From Devosia psychrophila (GTDB lineage: Bacteria; Pseudomonadota; Alphaproteobacteria; Rhizobiales; Devosiaceae), in the NCBI RefSeq assembly GCF_000971275.1, contig NZ_LAPV01000009.1:1-64000 (forward strand): 64,000 nt of DNA, read 5' to 3'. Positions 59,432 through 64,000 of the stretch are shown here, in pieces. Made by a program: the position numbers and the translations under genes. The notes beneath the pieces were generated by a model. It was not told where the DNA came from, ran no database searches, and worked only from the letters and a program-made list of their open reading frames with translations. Within the stretch, counting starts at the first letter, position 1, and every line of letters begins with the position of its first letter.

Positions 59432-59557
59432 CAATTTGACACTGGCCGACGCTTAGAACCAGGGAAAACCTGGCTTTACGCAGGTGCCCAATTTGGCACT
59501 GCCGTGGTCCATTCTGGCACTGCGCGGAATTTCGCAGGCGAATCTGGCACTACGCGG
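59432..59557. repeat. Left end of a decayed mobile element, four repeated boxes
   Basis: Four related boxes follow each other: CAATTTGACACTGGCC (59432), CCAATTTGGCACTGCC (59488), ATTCTGGCACTGCGCGG (59511) and AATCTGGCACTACGCGG (59541). The first two have perfect inverted counterparts at 60644-60659 and 60625-60638. Ends with several transposase-binding boxes are typical of IS21-type and Tn7/Tn5053-type elements. Confidence 0.75.
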
Positions 59558-59647
59558 ATGAGTCGTCATCGGCGTTCGAGGCTAGATTAATCGAACTTGA
59601 AATAAATTGCGGGAAGGTGGGGGCGTTATGCACACCTAAGGGCACCG

Positions 59648-59776
59648 ATGGACCAGTTCCCCACGCCACATCCCGACGATCCTGGTTTCGTATTCGAGAA
59701 CGCGATGTTCCGCGCGCTCGCCGATCCGGCGGCACGACACATCCTTGAAATTCTGAGGCAGCCGGCGCCAGCCTGA
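59648..59776 (+). pseudogene. ArsR-like regulator, N-terminal remnant
   Basis: A 42-codon reading frame encodes MDQFPTPHPDDPGFVFENAM and FRALADPAARHILEILRQ before a stop. The second part is the start of the winged helix of ArsR-type regulators (ALADPxRxxILxxL). The rest of the regulator is missing and the sequence turns directly into ISL3 transposase DNA in another frame. An inverted repeat GTTCGA/TCGAAC lies upstream (59574-59596). Confidence 0.55.
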
Positions 59777-59955
59777 TCGCATCCTTTGCCAGGGGTATCA
59801 CCAATGATAAATCCGCCATCCGCGCGGCGATCACCCAGCCATGGTCCAACGGTCAGGTCGAAGGGCAGATCACCAAGCTCAAGCTCGTCAAACGTCAGAT
59901 GTACGGTCGCGCCAAGCTTGACCTGCTCCAGGCCAGACTGATCGGAGCAACATGA
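59762..59955 (+). pseudogene. ISL3-family transposase, C-terminal remnant
   Basis: In the frame beginning near 59762, the sequence encodes SLIASFARGITNDKSAIRAA, ITQPWSNGQVEGQITKLKLV and KRQMYGRAKLDLLQARLIGA before TGA. This matches the C-terminal end of ISL3-family transposases, including the conserved glutamate in NGQVEGQITKLK. There is no start codon or N-terminal part. The following 30 bases up to about 59985 (ending GTGCGTCAGAGCC) are probably the right terminal repeat. Confidence 0.75.
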
Positions 59956-59985
59956 TCCTGCGATCATCGAATGTGCGTCAGAGCC

Positions 59986-60284
59986 CTGACATGTCCCCCG
60001 AACAGGGGTGCGCCGCGGAACTGGGCGCCGTTCTCTAGAGAGAAATTCTGGACGGGACTATCGCACGTTACGGCATTGCGCTGGATGGCATCCTCATCCA
60101 CACCCGCGAGGATGGCGAGCCGACGAAGAGCCGAAGTGGGGTAGGTTCCCTCGTTGAACGATACGATGCCGGACAGCAGATAGTGCCGTACGAACTCCTG
60201 GCTCGTCATGCAGCCATTTTCGGCCATTCGAACGACCAGCGAGTTTATGTCCTCGTCGTCATGGAATGCAGCAGGAAACGCCAT
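59986..60284 (-). pseudogene. TniQ-like fragment interrupted by ISL3 DNA
   Basis: On the minus strand a frame from ATG 60284 encodes MAFPAAFHDDEDINSLVVRM, AENGCMTSQEFVRHYLL and LRRLAILAGVDEDAIQRNAV, and it runs into the ISL3 end where it stops at 59964. The pattern (a D-E-x-x-x-S-L-x-x-R-x-A opening and a later LA-x-L-x-G-x-D motif) resembles the N-terminus of TniQ-type proteins of Tn7/Tn5053-like transposons. Identification is tentative. Confidence 0.4.
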
Positions 60285-60303
60285 GGCCGGCTGAATACGT
60301 CGG

Positions 60304-60525
60304 TCACTTCGGCCTTCTCTGGATGCGACTGCCCTTCGGACGCTTAGGCCGAGGAGCATCGTCCAAATCAAAGCCTTGATCACTCTCCTGATCGAGGTTC
60401 AGAGGAATGGTCGGCAACTTGCCTACATGCACGAATGGATTGATACCGAGCATCTGACTTTCCTCGATCAACGCGATATCGAAAGCCTCTGCCAGATGAT
60501 TATCTGTTGCGAGTGAGGGACACGC
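60304..60525 (-). pseudogene. C-terminal fragment of an unrecognised protein
   Basis: A 73-codon open frame without a clear start encodes, at its C-terminus, SQMLGINPFVHVGKLPTIPL and a basic end RPKRPKGSRIQRRPK. It stops 20 bases before the TniQ-like ATG in the same direction, so both probably come from one operon of a mobile element. No family is recognised. Confidence 0.35.
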
Positions 60526-60623
60526 TCAACATCTCACGCGGCAAAAATTCTTCCCGACTTAAAACTCTTTCCAAGCTCTTAGAAGACTGACTAGGTTGAG
60601 CGACACCCGAGCAATCCACTCAG

Positions 60624-60668
60624 CCAGTGCCAAATTGGATTGGGGCCAGTGTCAAATTGGATTGGGCG
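60624..60668. repeat. Right end of the decayed mobile element, two repeated boxes
   Basis: Two near-identical boxes of 22 bases repeat with a 23-base period: CCAGTGCCAAATTGGATTGG at 60624 and CCAGTGTCAAATTGGATTGG at 60647. They are inverse to the left boxes at 59432 and 59488, giving an element of about 1.24 kb. The region between 60526 and 60624 contains no recognisable gene. Confidence 0.75.
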
Positions 60669-60709
60669 CGACACTCGCAGGGCACTCCCGGCTGCACATC
60701 AAAATTTCG

Positions 60710-60725
60710 CATAATATATATTATG
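60710..60725. repeat. AT-only core palindrome
   Basis: CATAATATATATTATG is a perfect 16-bp palindrome in a local AT-rich patch, between the mobile-element remnant and the end of the MYG1-like gene. Its function is unknown. Confidence 0.5.
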
Positions 60726-60764
60726 GAACTGAAAACTGTATCAAAAGGCCCGGAATGCCTGAAT

Positions 60765-61685
60765 TCAGCCTTCCTTCAACGCTTCCGCCACGGCGATATC
60801 CGCCATCGCTAGAGCCGCCTCACGGGTCTTTGCTGCCGCGACGAACCGGCCGTTGTGGCAGAAGCTCGCGCCGGTAATGCCGCTGGCTGCTTCGAGCTCG
60901 CCATTGGTCAATCCAGCCCATGACGCTGGTAGATCGGCGCGCGCCTCGAAGCCTTCGTCGGCCTTTCGGATGGTGGTCAGGCACCAGTCCTTGTCGCGCG
61001 GATGCACCACGAACAGCAGATGATTGGCGCCCGCCTTTATGATGCTGGGCCGGAACGGCATGCCCATTGGCAACTCAAGCACGCGTCTTTCGCCAGCAGC
61101 CGCGATGGCCGACTGCACGACAGCCTCGGCGCGCAGCTTGGCGGCGCTGCGGCCAATGCTGGCTTCAACGAAGCTGCGGGCAATCGCCAGCGCAATATGG
61201 AACTGTCGGTCATCGGCGCCGGGCTCGCTGTCGTCGAACACCGGCTTCAACGTTTCCAGCAGCGACGGCAAGGTCAGACCTGCAAGCAGCCCGGTCGGGC
61301 TAAGAGCGCCATTGTCGGTCAAATCGATCGGCAGCACGAAGCTGCCATCGAATTTCTCATGCACGGTCTCGATATCCGCCGCTGCAATGCCCGACGCCGC
61401 CAGATAGTCGCGGCCGTAGTGCTTCCAAACCAGCCCGAACGAGCTGTACGGTTGGCCATCGTCCCGCAGCGGTGCGCCGCGCTGGTGGTGGTCGAAAATG
61501 CGGTTTTCCGCCTCGTAGGCGCCACCAACGTCATAGATAATGCGATCGGCAGCAGGCGAAATCCACTCCGGCGCCCTGCTCCGCACGATCTTGGCTTGCG
61601 GAAATAGTCGAGTCAGGATGACACTCGACAGCAGTTCGTCGGCATGGAAGCCACCGGAATGGGTGACGAGATAATCGGGAATCAT
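60765..61685 (-). CDS. MYG1/UPF0160-family protein
   Basis: The 306-residue protein begins MIPDYLVTHSGGFHADELLS and contains the DHH-type metal motifs of the MYG1 family: HSGGFHADE near the N-terminus and DVGGAYEAENRIFDHHQRG. Eukaryotic MYG1 is a 3'-to-5' exoribonuclease. The bacterial members are predicted metal-dependent hydrolases. The frame extends upstream to 61733, but conserved sequence starts at ATG 61685. It is divergent from the F420-dependent dehydrogenase, about 155 bases apart. Confidence 0.9.
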   Translation of the reverse strand: MIPDYLVTHSGGFHADELLSSVILTRLFPQAKIVRSRAPEWISPAADRIIYDVGGAYEAENRIFDHHQRGAPLRDDGQPYSSFGLVWKHYGRDYLAASGIAAADIETVHEKFDGSFVLPIDLTDNGALSPTGLLAGLTLPSLLETLKPVFDDSEPGADDRQFHIALAIARSFVEASIGRSAAKLRAEAVVQSAIAAAGERRVLELPMGMPFRPSIIKAGANHLLFVVHPRDKDWCLTTIRKADEGFEARADLPASWAGLTNGELEAASGITGASFCHNGRFVAAAKTREAALAMADIAVAEALKEG

Positions 61686-61787
61686 GCCGGAATTACCTTG
61701 CTGTTCGCGGGGATAGCCGCCTGAGGATGGCAATCAGATAGCCATTGCCGGGCGCTAGCTCAAGCAATCAACGAATCCGATGGACAT

Positions 61788-61807
61788 TTTTGACCAATTG
61801 GTCAAAA
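61788..61807. promoter_or_regulatory. Perfect 20-bp palindromic operator candidate upstream of fgd
   Basis: TTTTGACCAATTGGTCAAAA is a perfect palindrome that begins 53 bases and ends 33 bases before the fgd ATG, and it contains TTGACC on both strands. The position and form suit a dimeric regulator such as a TetR-type repressor overlapping the promoter. It is about 100 bases from the MYG1 start, so it more likely controls the F420 genes. Confidence 0.65.
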
Positions 61808-61840
61808 TATGACGGCGTCCGGCGAGCATTGGGGAATGGA

Positions 61841-62857
61841 ATGCGCTTCGGTTATAAAGCTTCTGCTGAACAGTTTGCACCCAATACATTGCTGCGCTTC
61901 GCCATCGAGGCCGAGCAGGCCGGCTTTGAGTCGGTGTTCATCAGCGATCACTTCCAGCCCTGGAAACACACCGACGGCCACGCGCCCTTCGCCCCGTCCT
62001 GGATGGCGGCGGCTTTGGCTCGCACCGAAAAGCTGGTAGTCGGCACCTCGGTGCTGACGCCGACGTTCCGGCTACATCCCTCAGTCGTGGCCCATGCTTT
62101 CGGCACGCTTGGCGCTATGTTTCCCGAACGCGTCATTCTCGGCGTCGGCACCGGCGAGTCGCTGAATGAAGTGCCCTCCACCGGCATGGTCTGGCCTGAG
62201 CTCAAGGAACGCTCAGCGCGCCTGCGCGAGGCCGTAACGCTAATCCGCAAGCTGTGGAGCGAGGATCGCGTCACCTTCGATGGCGAATATTATAAGACCC
62301 AGAACGCCACCATCTATGACAAGCCCGACACGATGGTGCCGATCTACCTGGCCGCCGGCGGGCCGCTCAATGCCAAATATGCCGGTCGCGCTGGCGATGG
62401 TTTCATCTGCACATCGGGCAAGGGCGCCAAGCTCTATGTCGATCAACTGCTGCCCAATGTTGCCATCGGACGAGCCGAATCCGGCCGTGAAGCACTGCCG
62501 TTCGAGCGCATGATCGAAGTAAAGGTTTCGTTCGACACTGACGCCGCAGCGGCTCTCGAAAGTACCCGAGGCTGGGCCGCTCTTTCTTTGAGCGCCGAAG
62601 AAAAACACTCTGTCGAAGACCCCGCCGAAATGGAACGCCTCGCATCTCAACTGCCCATCGAGCGCATCGCCAAGCGCTGGATCGTGTCGAGCGATCCCGA
62701 CGAGCACGTCGCGGCCATCAAGACCTATATGGACTACGGCTTTGATCATCTGGTGTTCCATGCCCCGGGCGAGGACCAGAGCCGCTTCATCGCGCTTTAC
62801 GCCCAGGAAATCCTGCCGCGCCTGCGGGCGCTCGTGCCAAACGTCCCGGCCCTTTAG
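61841..62857 (+). CDS. fgd: F420-dependent glucose-6-phosphate dehydrogenase
   Basis: This enzyme oxidises glucose-6-phosphate to phosphogluconolactone and reduces coenzyme F420, so it supplies reduced F420 to other enzymes. The 338-residue luciferase-like (beta/alpha)8 protein follows the mycobacterial Fgd pattern closely: YKASAEQFAP, ISDHFQPW (D36, H37, W41, which match D39/H40/W44 of the mycobacterial enzyme), GHAPFAPSWM, GTSVLTPTFRLHP, GVGTGES, AGRAGDGFICTSGKG, EEKHSVEDP, IAKRWIVSSDPDEH and HLVFHAPGEDQSRF. GGGGA lies just upstream of ATG 61841. The frame extends to 61745, but without similarity. It leads the F420 cassette. Confidence 0.88.
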   Translation: MRFGYKASAEQFAPNTLLRFAIEAEQAGFESVFISDHFQPWKHTDGHAPFAPSWMAAALARTEKLVVGTSVLTPTFRLHPSVVAHAFGTLGAMFPERVILGVGTGESLNEVPSTGMVWPELKERSARLREAVTLIRKLWSEDRVTFDGEYYKTQNATIYDKPDTMVPIYLAAGGPLNAKYAGRAGDGFICTSGKGAKLYVDQLLPNVAIGRAESGREALPFERMIEVKVSFDTDAAAALESTRGWAALSLSAEEKHSVEDPAEMERLASQLPIERIAKRWIVSSDPDEHVAAIKTYMDYGFDHLVFHAPGEDQSRFIALYAQEILPRLRALVPNVPAL

Positions 62858-62866
62858 GTCCACGAT

Positions 62867-63688
62867 ATGTCCATGCCGCGCTATTCAGTTTGGGGCGTTA
62901 CCGGAATGCCGGAGATCGACGCGGGCGATGACCTCGTCGCGCTGATCGCCGACGCCGTCCAGACGTCGATCGCTGAGGACTCCGACGCATTCTTGCGCGA
63001 TGGCGACATTCTGGTCATCACCAGCAAGATCATCTCCAAAGCCGAGGGCATGCAGGTGCCCGCTGCCGACCGCGAAAAGGCCATCGCAATGGACACCGTG
63101 CGTGTCGTCGCTGAGCGCATCCATCCGGGCGGCGTCACCCAGATCGTCGAAACTCGTCATGGCCTCGTCATGGCAGCCGCCGGCATAGACACCTCCAACG
63201 TACCCGACGGTTTGGCGCTGCGCCTGCCCGAAGACCCGGACCGCTCCGCACGTGCGCTGTGTGAAGGCCTACGCCAGCATTTCGGCGTCTCGCTCGGCAT
63301 TATCGTCACCGACACATTCGGCCGCCCATGGCGTGTCGGCCAGACCGACGTGGCCATCGGTGCAGCCGGCATCATTGTCACCGACGACTTGCGTGGGGGC
63401 GTCGATGCCAACGGCCGCCCGCTCAACGTTACCATCACGGTGCTCGCCGATGAACTTGCGGGAGCCGCCGACTTGGTCAAGGGCAAGGCGAGCGGCATTC
63501 CCGTCGCCGTGGTGCGCGGCTTGGGCAAACTTGTCACCGACATCGATGCCCCCGGTGCCCGCACACTGACCCGCGTCGGCGACGACGACATGTTCCGCTT
63601 CGGCTCAGCCGAGGCTTATCAACTGGGCTACGATGCCGCGCAGGCCGAACGCGCCCAAATACCTGCTAAACGCGTCACACAGGACTGA
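62867..63688 (+). CDS. cofE: Coenzyme F420-0:L-glutamate ligase
   Basis: CofE adds glutamates to F420-0 (or F420-n) by GTP-dependent ligation and so finishes F420. The 273-residue protein has the CofE/FbiB N-terminal fold: [23 protein letters not shown]-type sequence ([20 protein letters not shown]), [28 protein letters not shown], and [30 protein letters not shown]. The C-terminal oxidoreductase domain of mycobacterial FbiB is absent. It begins 9 bases after fgd, so both are co-transcribed. A second ATG at 62873 is possible. Confidence 0.9.
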   Translation: MSMPRYSVWGVTGMPEIDAGDDLVALIADAVQTSIAEDSDAFLRDGDILVITSKIISKAEGMQVPAADREKAIAMDTVRVVAERIHPGGVTQIVETRHGLVMAAAGIDTSNVPDGLALRLPEDPDRSARALCEGLRQHFGVSLGIIVTDTFGRPWRVGQTDVAIGAAGIIVTDDLRGGVDANGRPLNVTITVLADELAGAADLVKGKASGIPVAVVRGLGKLVTDIDAPGARTLTRVGDDDMFRFGSAEAYQLGYDAAQAERAQIPAKRVTQD

Positions 63689-63695
63689 ACCCCAA

Positions 63696-64000
63696 ATGCG
63701 CACCCTTCCCCATCTGCTTAGCCTTGCCGTGCTTGCCCTGTCTGCCAGCGTTGCGACGGCGCAGACTACATATCCGCTGATGCTGGACAATTGCGGCGTC
63801 GAAATCACCCTGGCCGCGGCGCCGGCCAAGGTGGTCACCATCAAATCGACCGCCACCGAAATGCTGCTGGCGCTGGGCCTCGGCAACCACATTGTCGGCG
63901 TCGGTTTCCAGGATGGCCCGGCGCCCGAGCCATGGACCGCAGGAGCCGCAGCCTTGCCGGTGCTGTCCGACAAGCTACCCTCCCAGGAAGTGGTGCTCGA
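63696..64000 (+). CDS. Periplasmic substrate-binding protein, probable F420-0 ABC transporter (partial)
   Basis: The first 101 residues are in the window and the gene runs off the right end. A signal peptide (MRTLPHLLSLAVLALSASVATAQ) is followed by YPLMLDNCGVEITLAAAPAKVVTIKSTATEMLLALGLGNHIVGVGF, the TroA/FepB-like start of helical-backbone binding proteins for iron or cobalamin. The NCGVEI...VVTIKSTATEMLLALGLG and PVLSDKLPSQEVVL phrases resemble the proposed F420-0-binding proteins (the family described alongside cofE in Actinobacteria). It lies 7 bases after cofE. A siderophore or B12 binding protein remains an alternative. Confidence 0.75.
   Translation, partial: MRTLPHLLSLAVLALSASVATAQTTYPLMLDNCGVEITLAAAPAKVVTIKSTATEMLLALGLGNHIVGVGFQDGPAPEPWTAGAAALPVLSDKLPSQEVVL

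Noticed and set aside
60596-60877. 93-codon plus-strand frame across the right element end
   Set aside because: It consists of the repeat boxes and antisense of the MYG1 gene, so it is unlikely to be coding.

Overview
This 64-kb window is high-GC, almost fully coding chromosomal DNA from an alphaproteobacterium of the order Hyphomicrobiales (Rhizobiales). The gene families and gene order fit a Devosia-like genome, but that genus is an inference. Three conserved alphaproteobacterial blocks support the order: purN-purM-perM-hdaA-ppk-ppx-rnd-aspS, pdhA-ftsB-type genes with a lipoyl-bearing PdhB followed by lipA-coq10-cinA-ispDF, and dusB-ntrBC-ntrYX-hfq-hflX-mazG. No rRNA, tRNA or CRISPR array was seen.

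Left part (1-13 kb): the tail of an IS5-type transposase lies at the edge. Leftward genes rpmG, a DUF983 zinc-ribbon membrane protein, rnr, topA, dprA, plsY, pyrC-like and pyrB, and ruvX follow. They are interspersed with a rightward M19 dipeptidase and an aldo/keto reductase. The dihydroorotase-like protein has lost the metal-binding HxH and is probably a PyrX-type partner of PyrB.

13-21 kb: the GatCAB amidotransferase genes are dispersed. gatC and gatA are separated by an acetyltransferase and two small secreted paralogues in a run of overlapping genes. gatB lies 2.3 kb further on, after a DUF998 membrane protein, a chorismate mutase and another acetyltransferase. AspRS is also in the window (30.8-32.6 kb), so both halves of the likely indirect Asn-tRNA route are present.

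21-46 kb: an EamA transporter, purine synthesis (purN, purM), and a coupled perM-hdaA-ppk-ppx run linking replication control and polyphosphate turnover. RNase D, AspRS, an EAL phosphodiesterase, the malic enzyme MaeB, and the pyruvate dehydrogenase locus with non-PDH insertions (membrane protein, SGNH hydrolase, acetyltransferase, Gfo/Idh oxidoreductase) follow.

46-59 kb: lipoate and quinone functions, the IspDF fusion, DusB, the nitrogen two-component systems NtrBC and NtrYX, Hfq, HflX and MazG.

59.4-60.7 kb is a decayed mobile-element patch. Multi-copy repeats in inverted orientation flank broken ArsR, ISL3 transposase and TniQ-like fragments. Beyond it, after a MYG1-family gene, lies the most unusual system: a true F420-dependent glucose-6-phosphate dehydrogenase, the F420-0:glutamate ligase CofE, and the start of a periplasmic binding protein resembling the proposed F420-0 transporter. 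A perfect 20-bp palindrome lies in front. This cassette is best known from Actinobacteria and suggests coenzyme F420 salvage in an alphaproteobacterium.
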